A stretch of 64,000 bases of DNA from Bradyrhizobium sp. OK095 (GTDB lineage: Bacteria; Pseudomonadota; Alphaproteobacteria; Rhizobiales; Xanthobacteraceae), in contig NZ_FOBX01000002.1 in assembly GCF_900109945.1 (NCBI RefSeq), forward strand, positions 744,001 to 808,000, read 5' to 3'. The first letter of the stretch is position 1; every line of letters starts with the position of its first letter. Shown here piece after piece: positions 1-9,325 of this stretch. Below the pieces are notes generated by a model. The model saw nothing but the letters and a program-made list of their open reading frames with translations. It was not told the DNA's origin and did no database searches. The translations under genes were made by a program, and so were the position numbers.

Positions 1-93
1 GATCTCGTAGCCGTCGTCCGCAGCAGCACCCGCCGAATACTGGAACACGGACGGAATGAAACGATAATTGCCAGCGGAAAAGTCACGAATCAT
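1..93 (-). CDS. 5' part of an unidentified gene (runs off the window)
   Basis: An open frame begins with ATG at 91-93 on the minus strand and stays open to the window edge, giving 31 residues that start MIRDFSAG. An AGGAG ribosome-binding sequence sits 6 bases upstream and overlaps the TAG stop of the cyclase gene (TAGGAG), so the gene is very probably translated as the next member of the signalling operon. The visible part has no motif I recognise, so no function is proposed. Supported by the start codon, the ribosome-binding site and the coupling. Confidence 0.6.
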   Translation of the reverse strand, partial: MIRDFSAGNYRFIPSVFQYSAGAAADDGYEI

Positions 94-102
94 CTCGAAC
101 TC

Positions 103-1353
103 CTATTCCAATTGCATGCGGATGCCCTTGGCGCCGTTGAGCAGGCGCTTCAGGTGAAAGCCGGCCAGGGAATCGTCGGCGTGCATGCCGACCAGCGCAG
201 CAAAGGCCGGCATGGCGGCGACATCGCCGGCCTCCATCTTGGCGTAAGCCTCGGAATAAAGCGCCATCCCCGGCGCTTCGAATTTTTCCTGCCGCAACGG
301 CTCAAAGGCGGATAGCGGCTCGCTGCGGCCGCGCAGCATCAGCTCGCCCACGGGACGGCCTTGAAAATTCTCGGCCGCCATGGCGATGCTGGCGCTGACG
401 CAGATGCGCGTCCCCAGCTGCTTGTTGGCAGCTTCCAGCCGCGCCGCGATGTTGATGGAGTCCCCATACGCGGTGTAATCAAAGAAGCGATTTCCGCCGA
501 AATTGCCGACCAGCGCCGGCCCTGCGTGAATGCCGATGCGCGTGGCGCCGAAACTCACACCCTTGGCCTTCTGGCGCGCGCAAAAATCCTGCGCCCAGGC
601 ATCTAGATCGTGGGCGCAGGCGACGGCGCGCGTCGCATAATCGGGCTGGTCGCCGGGCGCATTGAACAGCACCTGGAGCGCGTCGCCGATGATCTTTGCG
701 ACCGTCCCTTCATGCGCGAAGACCACCTCAGTCATTCCGCCGACATATTCGCTGAGGAGCGCGCCCAGCGTCTCCGGCGGCGCAGTCTCGACCAGCGAGG
801 TGAAGCCGGTGATGTCGGTGAAGATAGTCGCGACGTCGCGCCACTGCACCTCGATCCCCTCACCGTCTCCGCTCGCCGCCAGGCGCTTGGCGAGTTCGGG
901 CGAGAAATGGCGCGACAGCGCGGCATGGGCGCGCTCAGCCTCCAGTTGCCGGCGACGCACCTCGCGCAGCATCTCGATATGGCGGATGGTCTTCTGGATC
1001 GTGGCTTCCAGATCGGTGAAGTCGATCGGCTTGGTCAGGAAGTCGAACGCACCACGGTTCATGGCGGTACGGATGTTGCTCATGTCGCCATAGGCCGAGA
1101 CGATGATGGTCGACTTCTTGTCCTCGGCCTCCTGGAGCTTTTCCAGCAGCGACAGCCCGTCCATCCGCGGCATGTTGATGTCGGAGACCACAAGATCGAC
1201 AAGCGGATTCTGCTCGATCGACTCCAGCGCCTCGACGCCGTCGCGCGCGAATATGAAGTTGACCAGCCCGTCGCGGATCTGCCTGCGGAACTTTTGCAGG
1301 ATCAGCGCCTCCAGATCAGGCTCGTCGTCGACGAAGAGGATGGTCGGGGTCAT
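103..1353 (-). CDS. Response regulator with class III adenylate/guanylate cyclase output
   Basis: A 416-residue protein that should make a cyclic nucleotide in response to phosphorylation. Residues 1-120 form a CheY-like receiver with acidic residues D9/D10, phospho-acceptor D58 in [10 protein letters not shown] and the KPID lysine. A short helical linker (about 125-160) leads to a class III cyclase domain (about 170-345) with FTDITGF, IGDALQ and [12 protein letters not shown], which carry the metal-binding aspartates. The ATG overlaps the stop of the upstream receiver gene by 4 bases, indicating translational coupling with that receiver and the histidine kinase. Whether it makes cAMP or cGMP cannot be decided from the sequence. 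No membrane segment is seen, so it is cytoplasmic. Confidence 0.9.
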   Translation of the reverse strand: MTPTILFVDDEPDLEALILQKFRRQIRDGLVNFIFARDGVEALESIEQNPLVDLVVSDINMPRMDGLSLLEKLQEAEDKKSTIIVSAYGDMSNIRTAMNRGAFDFLTKPIDFTDLEATIQKTIRHIEMLREVRRRQLEAERAHAALSRHFSPELAKRLAASGDGEGIEVQWRDVATIFTDITGFTSLVETAPPETLGALLSEYVGGMTEVVFAHEGTVAKIIGDALQVLFNAPGDQPDYATRAVACAHDLDAWAQDFCARQKAKGVSFGATRIGIHAGPALVGNFGGNRFFDYTAYGDSINIAARLEAANKQLGTRICVSASIAMAAENFQGRPVGELMLRGRSEPLSAFEPLRQEKFEAPGMALYSEAYAKMEAGDVAAMPAFAALVGMHADDSLAGFHLKRLLNGAKGIRMQLE

Positions 1354-1739
1354 GCCGCCTGCTCGAGCCTGATGTCGATCTCCTGGCGCAATTGCGCAAA
1401 GTCGATTGGCTTGGTGAGGAGCCCCGTGGCGCCACCTTCGATCGCCTTCCTGCGCGTCTCGACGTCGCCATAGGCCGTGATCATGATGACTGGAACATGC
1501 GGATGGTCGGCACGCACCTTGGGCAGCATGTCGAGCCCGCTCATGCCGGGCATGTTGATGTCCGACAGGATCAGGATCAGCGAGGGATCACGCACCTCGG
1601 CCGCGCGCCTCAGCGCATCGGGCGCCGAGAGCGCAAATTCCATGTGGAAGCGACCGGCACGCAGATCGCGCCGGAACTGCTGCCGGAACAGCGCCTCGAC
1701 GTCGGGCTCGTCATCGACGACCAGGATGTAAACGTTCAA
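1350..1739 (-). CDS. Single-domain response regulator (CheY-like)
   Basis: A 129-residue stand-alone receiver with acidic pocket D9/D10, phospho-acceptor D60 in LSDINMPG, the switch threonine in ITAYGD and lysine in TKPID. There is no output domain. Its N-terminal half closely resembles the receiver of the following cyclase gene (VDDEPD...FRRQ/FRRD, SDINMP), so the two probably arose by duplication. It overlaps the kinase gene upstream and the cyclase gene downstream by 4 bases each. It could act as a phosphate sink or as a competitor for the same kinase. Confidence 0.9.
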   Translation of the reverse strand: MNVYILVVDDEPDVEALFRQQFRRDLRAGRFHMEFALSAPDALRRAAEVRDPSLILILSDINMPGMSGLDMLPKVRADHPHVPVIMITAYGDVETRRKAIEGGATGLLTKPIDFAQLRQEIDIRLEQAA

Positions 1740-3781
1740 GTCCTGCCTCCGGTATTCCCCGCTGCCATGGTCCGCGGCAGCGTGATGATGAACTCGGTGT
1801 AGACGCCGGGCTCGGTATTCACGTCGATCGTACCGCCGTGCTGCTTCACGACGATGTCGTGGCTCATGGACAGACCGAGCCCGGTGCCCTCGCCCGCCGG
1901 CTTGGTGGTGAAGAAGGGATTGAACATCTTCTCCTTCACCTCCTGCGGAATGCCGGTGCCGTTGTCGCGGATCCGGATCTCCACCCTGCCGCCCAAGTTT
2001 TTCGTCGCGGCGCTCAGCGTCGGCTCGAAACCGTCCGCGGCGCCTTCCTTGCGCTTGGTCGCCGCGTAGAAGCCGTTCGAGATCAGATTGAGGAACACGC
2101 GAGTCATCTCCTGCGGATAGACGTCGGCCATGCCGGCGGCCGGATCGAGGTCGCGCTCGAGCATGACATTGAATGCCGGCCTTTCGGCGCGCGCGCCGTG
2201 ATAGGCCAGATTGAGACTCTCTTCGACGATCGCGTTGATGTCGGCGGCCCGGTGCTCGCCGGAGCCCTCGCGCGAGTGCAGTAGCATGTTCCTGACGATG
2301 GAATCGGCGCGCTTGCCGTGCTGCACCACCTTCTCGAGATTCCCCCGCAGCATGCCCGTCAGCTCGTCCACCTCTTCCTTCGTCTTGCCGTCGAGCGATG
2401 CGGTTTGCAGGACCTCGCGGAGCTCGTCGATCAGCTCGGTCGAGACCGAGGAGAAATTATTGACGAAATTGAGCGGGTTCTTGATCTCGTGGGCGATCCC
2501 CGCCGTGAGCTGGCCGAGGGAAGCAAGCTTCTCGGTCTGGACCAGACGGTCCTGCGCCGCGCGAAGGTCGTTCAGGGATTGCCGCAGTTCCGCGGTTCGC
2601 TGCTCGACCTTGTTCTCGAGGTCGGCATAGGATTCCTGCAAGCGCGCGCCCATGTCGTTAAACTGGTCGGCGAGCCCCTCGAGCTCGTCACCGGTTTTAA
2701 TCGAGATCCGCTGCGCGAAATCGCCGCTGCCGATCCGCTCGGCGCCACTCCGTAACGCCTGGATCGGACCGACCATGCGGCGCGCCAGAAAAATCCCGGC
2801 AAGGACCGCGAAGATCGATGCCGCGAGCAGCACGATCGCAAGCCGCTGCAACGAAGCATAGAGCGCCGCATAGGCCTCCTCGACCGGCAGCTCGACGAAC
2901 ATCGTCCAATGCATCGGCGCGATCGGGGCCGATGCGGTCAGCACCTTCTGCCCCTGGATGTTGCGCGCTTCAGGAAGCACGTCGGAGATGGTGCCGCCTC
3001 CGGCCTGCGCGGCGCGCACCTGTGGGAGGCCAGACATGTCGGTGTTGCGCAGCACCAGGCTGATATCGGGATGCGCGATCAGGCGACCCTCCGGGCCGAC
3101 CACATAGGCATGACCGTGTTCGCCGACCTTGATCTGGGACACGACGTCCCAGATCAGCTTGAGATTGACTTCCGCGATGCTGACGCCGGCATCCTTGCGC
3201 GCGCCGGCCAGCGCCAGCGTCATGTAGGGTTCAGACTCCCTGCGAAAGTAGACCGGCCCGTAATAGACCTTGTGCGAAACGGCTTCAGTGAACTTCGGGT
3301 CGCCCGACAGGTCGATCCCGCTGTCGATCGCGTCCATGGCCAGCCGCGAGACCCGCAGGCGCTCCTTGCCGGTCGAATCGACCTGGGCGAGTTCGGTGAT
3401 CGCCGGCACCTGGCGCAGCAGCCGCAGCGCGTCGAACCGGCGCTGTTCAATCGAGCCCGCCGACCAGGGCAGTTGCGTGGTCCAGCCGAGCTGGCTCTCG
3501 ATCTCCTTGACGAACTGGCCGATCTTGGCCGCCGCCGCTTCGGCCTGCTCGTGCTGGACCCGGATCAGCGCGGCCTTGTGCTCGCGATAATAGAAGAAGA
3601 CCTCGAACAGGCCATTGGCCAGCAGCGCAATGGCCACGACGGCCACGAACAGCGCGACATATTTGGTGAACAGCCGCGTCCTGATCCCCCGGCCCGCCGC
3701 TTCGCCGGACGAGGCCCCATCGCGGGCCGCGCTCGGCAAATTCCTGGCTTGCTGGGTGTCGGGATTGAGGGACAGGCTCAT
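1736..3781 (-). CDS. Membrane sensor histidine kinase with Cache-type sensor and HAMP
   Basis: A 681-residue kinase. An N-terminal membrane segment at about residues 42-65 and a second at about 310-332 enclose a periplasmic region of about 240 residues with Cache-like features (GEHGHAYVVGPEGRLIAHPD). HAMP (about 333-385) and a coiled coil follow, then a HisKA helix with the phosphorylated histidine in IAHEIKNPLNF, then HATPase motifs (N box NLISNGFYAA, DNGTGIP, GEGTGLGLSM). It is the first of three genes overlapping by 4 bases and lies 52 bases after an orphan solute-binding protein gene, which may deliver its ligand. Its targets are presumably the two receivers encoded next. Confidence 0.93.
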   Translation of the reverse strand: MSLSLNPDTQQARNLPSAARDGASSGEAAGRGIRTRLFTKYVALFVAVVAIALLANGLFEVFFYYREHKAALIRVQHEQAEAAAAKIGQFVKEIESQLGWTTQLPWSAGSIEQRRFDALRLLRQVPAITELAQVDSTGKERLRVSRLAMDAIDSGIDLSGDPKFTEAVSHKVYYGPVYFRRESEPYMTLALAGARKDAGVSIAEVNLKLIWDVVSQIKVGEHGHAYVVGPEGRLIAHPDISLVLRNTDMSGLPQVRAAQAGGGTISDVLPEARNIQGQKVLTASAPIAPMHWTMFVELPVEEAYAALYASLQRLAIVLLAASIFAVLAGIFLARRMVGPIQALRSGAERIGSGDFAQRISIKTGDELEGLADQFNDMGARLQESYADLENKVEQRTAELRQSLNDLRAAQDRLVQTEKLASLGQLTAGIAHEIKNPLNFVNNFSSVSTELIDELREVLQTASLDGKTKEEVDELTGMLRGNLEKVVQHGKRADSIVRNMLLHSREGSGEHRAADINAIVEESLNLAYHGARAERPAFNVMLERDLDPAAGMADVYPQEMTRVFLNLISNGFYAATKRKEGAADGFEPTLSAATKNLGGRVEIRIRDNGTGIPQEVKEKMFNPFFTTKPAGEGTGLGLSMSHDIVVKQHGGTIDVNTEPGVYTEFIITLPRTMAAGNTGGRT

Positions 3782-3833
3782 CCCGGGAACCTAGCAAGAA
3801 GCCCGGACCTTGTCTCTTGCCGCAGCATACAGG

Positions 3834-4817
3834 CTACTCGATCACCTCGTCCGCCAGCGCGAGCAATGTGGGCGGAATTTCAAGTCCGGTCGCCTTCGCC
3901 GTCTTGAGATTGAGCACCAGGGGATAGCGGGTCGGCAGCTCGAACGGGAGATCGCCGGGGTTCGCCCCATTGAAAATGCGAGCGACCAGCGCGGCCGCCC
4001 GCTCGAAGGATTCCGAGGAGTCCGCTCCGTAGGACATCAAGCCCCCGTCGCGCGCGAACTCGTCGAATTCGTAGATCGCCGGCAACTTTCGGGCGGCCGC
4101 GAACTCGAACACCCGCTCGCGGTTGAGGATAGTCAGCGCGTCCGCCACCATCAGGATGCCGTGAGGCAAATCGTCATTCATCGCCGAAAAGGCTTCGTTG
4201 AAATCATCGGGTTCGCGGACGCCCAGTGCCTGCACGGTCAGTCCAAGCGCCTGGGCAGCCTTTGCCGACGCTTGGTAGCGCGTGGTCATGCCGAGGTCGT
4301 CCTTGTTCCAGAGCATTGCGACCTTGGTCAGCTTTGGCGACATCTCCTTGAGCAGCGACAGCCGCTTGGCGCTGAGGGTCGCTGCGACGTCCGAAATCCC
4401 GGTGATCTTGCCGCCCGGATGCGCCAGGCTCTCGATCAGCCCGGTTTCGACGGGATCGCCGATACCGCTGGCCGCCACGGTGGGAATGCCGGCCGCCCTG
4501 GCGGCCATGGCCGTCGGATAGCCGATGATCACGATAGCATCGACGTTCTTGGCCTTCAACTCCGCGATCAGCGCGGGGAGCATCGCGACATCGCCAAGCG
4601 CGCCTCTCGCTTCAAAGGTCAGGTTCTGGCCAAGCTTGAAACCATGCTCACCGAGCACCTTTGTCAGGATTTTTCCGCCCCGGCTCTCCACCGTAACCGG
4701 CGCGATCGGCGTCACCGTACCAAGGCGATAGATGCGGCCTTGCGCACCAGCCGGCGCCATGTTCGACCCCGCCAGCGCAGCCCCGCCCAGGACCGCCAGA
4801 AATTCGCGCCTCTTCAT
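3834..4817 (-). CDS. Orphan ABC-type solute-binding protein (ABC_sub_bind family)
   Basis: A 327-residue periplasmic binding protein of the ABC_sub_bind family. The N-terminus MKRREFLAVLGGAALAG has a twin-arginine-like signal (KRREF) followed by a hydrophobic stretch and a probable AGA cleavage site, so export by Tat is likely. The body alternates Rossmann-like segments such as NVDAIVIIGYPTAMA and VAMLWNKDD. No permease or ATPase gene accompanies it. It lies 52 bases upstream of the Cache histidine kinase on the same strand, which suggests a sensory rather than a transport role. The ligand is unknown. Confidence 0.82.
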   Translation of the reverse strand: MKRREFLAVLGGAALAGSNMAPAGAQGRIYRLGTVTPIAPVTVESRGGKILTKVLGEHGFKLGQNLTFEARGALGDVAMLPALIAELKAKNVDAIVIIGYPTAMAARAAGIPTVAASGIGDPVETGLIESLAHPGGKITGISDVAATLSAKRLSLLKEMSPKLTKVAMLWNKDDLGMTTRYQASAKAAQALGLTVQALGVREPDDFNEAFSAMNDDLPHGILMVADALTILNRERVFEFAAARKLPAIYEFDEFARDGGLMSYGADSSESFERAAALVARIFNGANPGDLPFELPTRYPLVLNLKTAKATGLEIPPTLLALADEVIE

Positions 4818-4883
4818 CGGAATACCTGCCTTGAGCGCGCACCCGGGGCGCTCCAGCCGTCATATTACGAGATATCGCGTGGC

Positions 4884-4917
4884 AAAAAAAAGCGGCAACA
4901 GCCATGGCTGTTGCCGC
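4884..4917 (-). terminator. Intrinsic terminator of the RND efflux operon
   Basis: Positions 4892-4917 form a perfect 26-base palindrome (arms GCGGCAACAGCC and GGCTGTTGCCGC). Read on the minus strand it is followed by eight T residues (4891-4884), a textbook rho-independent terminator 47 bases after the stop codon of the RND pump gene. Confidence 0.9.
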
Positions 4918-4964
4918 ATCGCACGTAAATTGACCTTTTGATCGATCTTACAATCGATCCTGGC

Positions 4965-7900
4965 TCAGGTCGGCCGCAGCGCCTTGGCGTTGAGGTCGAA
5001 CTCATTGACCTGCTTGTTCCGTTCGGAATCGGCTGCCTTGCGATGGTCGGTTGCCAGCACGACATAGACCGCCGGCAACACGAACAGCGTGAACAGCGTG
5101 CCGATCGACATGCCGGCCACGACGACCAGGCCGATCGAGAAGCGGCTGGCCGCGCCCGCGCCGGTTGCGGTCAGGAGCGGGATCAGGCCGGTTACCATCG
5201 CAGCCGTGGTCATCAGGATCGGGCGGAGACGAATGCGGGCCGACATCTCGATCGCCGAGCGGCGGTCCAGCCGCTCGTTGACCTGGAGCTCGTTGGCGAA
5301 CTCCACCATCAGGATGCCGTGCTTGGTGATCAGGCCGACCAGGGTGAGCAGACCGACCTGGGTATAGATGTTCATCGTCGCCATGCCGAAGAACAGCGGG
5401 ATCAACGCACCGACGATCGCCATCGGCACCGAGATCATGATCACGAACGGGTCACGCAAGCTCTCGAACTGCGCCGCCAGCACCAGGAAGATGATGATCA
5501 GCGCGAAACCGAAAGTGATCGCGAGCTGGTTGCCTTCCTGCACGTACTGCCTGCTATCCGCGAGATAGTCGTGGCTGAAGCCGGCCGGCAGCTTCTTGGC
5601 CTCGCCTTCAAGGAAGTCCACCGCCGCACCGACGGTCACGCCGGGCATCGGCACGGCCGAGAAGGTCGCCGAATTGAGCTGGTTGTAGTGAGTCAGCGAA
5701 TTCGGGGCGGTCTTGGTCTTGACCGAGACCACGGTCGACAGCGGAAGCTGCTGGCCCGTGTTAGTCGTCACGTAATAGCCACCGAGCGATTCCGGCGACA
5801 GGCGGCTACTGCGCGGCACCTGCGGAATGACCTGGTAGGAACGGCCCTCGAGATTGAAGCGGTTGATGTAGTTGCCGCCCAGCAGAACCGCGAGCGTGCT
5901 GCCGAGGTTCTGCATGTTGACGCCGAGATCCTGCGCCTTGGTGCGGTCGATCGTGACCTCCACGTTGGGCTGGTTGTAGGCGAGGTCGCTGTCGGAGACG
6001 ATGAACATGCCGCTCTTGCGCGCAGCGCCCTTCAGCTTCTCCATCTGCTCAAAGACCGCCTGGAAACCAGCGGTGGAATTGATCACCATCTGCACCGGCA
6101 GGCCGCCCGGTCCGCCCGGCAGCGGCGGCAGGTTGAACGCGAACGCTTGCACGCCCTCGATCTTGGAAAGCTCGGCCTGCACCAGCGGCTTCAACTGGAT
6201 CGCCGACCGCTTTCGCTCCTCCCACGGCTTGAGCAGCAGGCCGGCGATGCCGCCCTGCGGGCCATTGATGCCGTTCAGCACGAAGCGCAGATCGGTCTCG
6301 GGGAATTTCTGGAATTCCTTGTCGAGCTTCTCACCGTAGAAATCGACATAGTCGATGTTGGCGTATTTCGGCGCCTTGGTCACCGCGAACACGATGCCCT
6401 GGTCTTCCTCAGGCGCCAGCTCTTTCGAGGTGTGCATATAGAGGAAGCCGACGAGCCCGAGGATGGTCACCGCGAACAGGCCGGTGATCGCCTTATAATC
6501 CAGCGAACGGTCGAGCCTGCGGCCATACCACCGAGTCAGCGCGCCGAACACACGGTTCACGAGCTTGGCGAAGCGGCCCTCTTCGGTGTTCTTGAGCAGC
6601 ACCGAGCACATCATCGGCGACAGCGTCAGCGCGATCACGCCCGACACGATCACCGAGCCTGCAAGCGTGAAGGCGAATTCGCGGAACAGCGAGCCGGTGA
6701 GACCGCCGAGGAAGCCGATCGGCGCATACACCGCCGCAAGCGTGATGGTCATCGAGACCACGGGACCGACGATTTCGCGCGCGCCCTCCACCGACGCCTG
6801 GACGGGCGTTTTCCCCTCCTCCAGATGTCGATGGATGTTCTCCACGACGACAATGGCGTCGTCGACCACCAGGCCGATCGCGAGCACCATCGCCAACAGC
6901 GTCAGCAAATTGAAGCTGAAGCCCAGCGCCAGCATCAATGTGCAGACGCCGATCATCGAAAGTGGAATCGTCACGACCGGAATGATGACCGAACGCAGCG
7001 AGGCCAAAAACAGGAAGATGACCACGATCACGATAATCACGGCTTCGCCCAGTGTCTTCTCCACCTCGTCGATCGAGGATTGGATGAACTTGGTCGAGTC
7101 GTAGGCGACCTTCATCTTCATCGACGGCGGCAGGTTGCGCTCGAGTTCCGGGAACAGCGCGCGCACGCCCTTGACCAGTGTCAGCGGGTTGCCTTGCGGC
7201 GTCGCGTTCACGCCGATGAAGATCGCGTGCTCGCCATTGAAGGCGACGCTCGCATCCGTGCTCTGCGCGGCAAGCTCGACGGTAGCGATGTCCTCCATCC
7301 GCACGAAGCCGCCGTCCTTGGCCTTGACGATCATCCTCCTGAACTGGTTGACGTCGGTCAGGCTGGTGTTCGTCGAGATGTTGGAGACGATCAGATAGCC
7401 CTTGGTCTGTCCCGCCGCGGACTGGAAGTTGTTGGTCGAGATCGCGGTCGAGACATCGGCGGGCGACACGTTGCGGCCGGCCATCTTCACGGGATCAAGC
7501 CACAGCCGCATCGCAAAGGTCTGGCCGCCGAGAATGTCGGCCGAGGCCACGCCATCGACGGTCGACAGCACCGGCTGCACCACGCGCGTCAGATAATCGG
7601 AGATCGCCGAGCCCGACAGCTCCTCGGAGGAAAAGCCGAGATACATCACGGCCGTGGTCTGGCCTGTGGTCTTGGTGACGATCGGGTCGTTGGATTCCTT
7701 CGGGATCAGATATTTGACCGAGTTCGTCTTGGCCAGCACCTCGGTGAGCGCCTGGTTCGGATCGAAATTCAGCTTGATGTAGACCTGGATCGTCGAGGTG
7801 CCGAGCACCGAGGACGAGGTCATGTAGTCGACGCCTTCGGCGGAGGCGACCGCCTGCTCGATCGGCGTGGTGATGAAGCCCTGGATCAGGTCCGCGGACG

Positions 7901-8060
7901 CGCCGGGATAGACGGTCGTGATGTTGATGACCGTGTTCGACAGCTTCGGATACTGCCGGATCGGCAGCACCATCGCCGCGCGCAGGCCGATCAGCAGGAT
8001 CAGCAGGCTGACGACGACCGACAGAATCGGGCGTTTGATGAAAATATCGGTGAAGCGCAT
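4965..8060 (-). CDS. RND-family (HAE1) multidrug efflux inner-membrane pump
   Basis: A 1031-residue proton-driven efflux pump of AcrB type, the normal length for the family. The N-terminus FIKRPILSVVVSLLILLIG is the typical first transmembrane segment. The region LAIGLVVDDAIVVVENIHRH carries the paired aspartates of the proton relay in TM4, and GLLTLVGLITKHGILMVEFAN the matching helix of the second half. Two large periplasmic porter regions separate the helices. It is the last gene of a regulator - membrane fusion protein - pump operon and is followed by an intrinsic terminator. No outer-membrane channel gene is present, so it must use one encoded elsewhere. The substrate cannot be read from sequence. 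Confidence 0.95.
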   Translation of the reverse strand: MRFTDIFIKRPILSVVVSLLILLIGLRAAMVLPIRQYPKLSNTVINITTVYPGASADLIQGFITTPIEQAVASAEGVDYMTSSSVLGTSTIQVYIKLNFDPNQALTEVLAKTNSVKYLIPKESNDPIVTKTTGQTTAVMYLGFSSEELSGSAISDYLTRVVQPVLSTVDGVASADILGGQTFAMRLWLDPVKMAGRNVSPADVSTAISTNNFQSAAGQTKGYLIVSNISTNTSLTDVNQFRRMIVKAKDGGFVRMEDIATVELAAQSTDASVAFNGEHAIFIGVNATPQGNPLTLVKGVRALFPELERNLPPSMKMKVAYDSTKFIQSSIDEVEKTLGEAVIIVIVVIFLFLASLRSVIIPVVTIPLSMIGVCTLMLALGFSFNLLTLLAMVLAIGLVVDDAIVVVENIHRHLEEGKTPVQASVEGAREIVGPVVSMTITLAAVYAPIGFLGGLTGSLFREFAFTLAGSVIVSGVIALTLSPMMCSVLLKNTEEGRFAKLVNRVFGALTRWYGRRLDRSLDYKAITGLFAVTILGLVGFLYMHTSKELAPEEDQGIVFAVTKAPKYANIDYVDFYGEKLDKEFQKFPETDLRFVLNGINGPQGGIAGLLLKPWEERKRSAIQLKPLVQAELSKIEGVQAFAFNLPPLPGGPGGLPVQMVINSTAGFQAVFEQMEKLKGAARKSGMFIVSDSDLAYNQPNVEVTIDRTKAQDLGVNMQNLGSTLAVLLGGNYINRFNLEGRSYQVIPQVPRSSRLSPESLGGYYVTTNTGQQLPLSTVVSVKTKTAPNSLTHYNQLNSATFSAVPMPGVTVGAAVDFLEGEAKKLPAGFSHDYLADSRQYVQEGNQLAITFGFALIIIFLVLAAQFESLRDPFVIMISVPMAIVGALIPLFFGMATMNIYTQVGLLTLVGLITKHGILMVEFANELQVNERLDRRSAIEMSARIRLRPILMTTAAMVTGLIPLLTATGAGAASRFSIGLVVVAGMSIGTLFTLFVLPAVYVVLATDHRKAADSERNKQVNEFDLNAKALRPT

Positions 8061-8063
8061 CGC

Positions 8064-8125
8064 GGCGATCTCGATTTTGATGTCTCAAGAAAAGTGATCC
8101 GGCCGAGCCTGATCACTTGAGTGTG
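8064..8125. other. Hairpin in the gap between fusion-protein and pump genes
   Basis: The 70-base gap contains the inverted repeat AAGTGATC / GATCACTT around 8091-8117 with flanking CTC/GAG pairing. No T run follows in either direction, so it is more likely an RNA-stability or translation-adjusting structure than a terminator. Confidence 0.4.
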
Positions 8126-8130
8126 GTGGA

Positions 8131-9324
8131 TCAGTAGCGCGGCGGCTGCGCTGGAATCTGCGGGCCGGGGTCGGTCGAAATCGCGACTGCGGCGCCCGAT
8201 TGCAGCTTGAGCTGGCCTACGGCGACGACCTTGTCGCCCACCTTCACGCCCTTGATGATTTCGACGCGACCGTCGACCCGGCTGCCGGTCTGCACGAAAG
8301 TGCGGACCGCGCTCAGGCTGGTCTTGCCGTCCTCTTCCTTCTTCTCGGTGATCACGAACACGGAGTCGCCGTACAGCGTGTAGTCGACCGCCGTCTCAGG
8401 CACGGTGATCACGGCCGGCTTGTCCGGCATCACCACCGTGGTGGTCACAAACATGCCGGGCTTCAGGATCTTGTCCGGATTGGCGATCGTTGCCTGGACG
8501 CGGATGTTGCGGGTGTCGGTCGCGATTTGCGGTTCGATCGTGGTGATCTTGCCGTCGAAGGTACGGCCCGGATAGGCGTCGACCTTCAGCCTGACGACCT
8601 GGCCGACCTTCAGGTTGCCCGAGTCCTTTTCCGTCACCGTGAAGTTCGCCCACAGCTCCGACAGATCGGTCAGCGAGACCATCGCCGTACCGGCCGTCAG
8701 ATATTGGCCGACCTCGACCTTGCGGACGCCGAGATCGCCGGAGAACGGCGCACGCACCAGCTTCTGCGATATCAGCGCCTCGGTCTTGGCGATGCCGGCC
8801 TGCGCCTGGTCGTAGGAGGCCTGCGCGGTATCGACGGTCGCCTGCGGACCGAACTGGCGCGAGGCGAGCTGCTTGGCACGGTCGAGCGAAAGCTGCGCGA
8901 CGGTTGCCTGCGCCTTGTAATTGGCGAGGTCGCCCTGCTCCGGCGCGTCGAACATCTGCACCAGCGGCGTGCCGGCCTCGATATGCGCACCCGGCTCGAA
9001 CTTGATCTCGGTGACACGGCCGTTGACGTCGGCGCTGACGTCGACCTGATGCACGGCGAACAGCCCGCCGACTGCGGTGAGCAGGTTCGGCACCACCTCG
9101 GATTTCGCCTCGGCCGCGCTGACTGCGGTCGGCGGCGGCTTGTTGTTGGCGAAGAACTGCTTGATCATCTGGCCGCGGAAATAGTTGAACCAGACGAGAC
9201 CACCGACGAGCGCGCCAAGCAGCGTGCCGACGATGATGAACCAGAGCACCGGCCGGACCGGACGCTTGGGAGCCTTGTTGTCGATCGGTTCGCCCGAAAT
9301 CTTGTGTTCGGTAACGATGTTCAT
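8131..9324 (-). CDS. RND efflux periplasmic adaptor (membrane fusion protein)
   Basis: A 397-residue adaptor linking the pump to an outer-membrane channel. After a short cytoplasmic head there is one membrane anchor (VLWFIIVGTLLGALVGGLVWF, about residues 26-46), then the lipoyl/barrel-sandwich halves (VNGRVTEIKFEPGAHIEAG and VRAPFSGDLGVRKVEVGQYL) around an alpha-hairpin, then beta-barrel and C-terminal domains. I choose ATG 9324 (MNIVTEH) rather than an upstream GTG at 9360: it starts one base after the TetR stop and is preceded by AGAGAG, so the genes are coupled. Transcribed with the pump. Confidence 0.93.
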   Translation of the reverse strand: MNIVTEHKISGEPIDNKAPKRPVRPVLWFIIVGTLLGALVGGLVWFNYFRGQMIKQFFANNKPPPTAVSAAEAKSEVVPNLLTAVGGLFAVHQVDVSADVNGRVTEIKFEPGAHIEAGTPLVQMFDAPEQGDLANYKAQATVAQLSLDRAKQLASRQFGPQATVDTAQASYDQAQAGIAKTEALISQKLVRAPFSGDLGVRKVEVGQYLTAGTAMVSLTDLSELWANFTVTEKDSGNLKVGQVVRLKVDAYPGRTFDGKITTIEPQIATDTRNIRVQATIANPDKILKPGMFVTTTVVMPDKPAVITVPETAVDYTLYGDSVFVITEKKEEDGKTSLSAVRTFVQTGSRVDGRVEIIKGVKVGDKVVAVGQLKLQSGAAVAISTDPGPQIPAQPPRY

Positions 9325-9325
9325 G

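Noticed and set aside
4938..8120. A 1060-codon open frame on the plus strand opposite the RND pump gene
   Set aside because: It is exactly antisense to a strongly supported pump gene, its protein is an Arg/His/Asp-rich low-complexity string without domains, and such mirror frames are expected in high-GC genomes.
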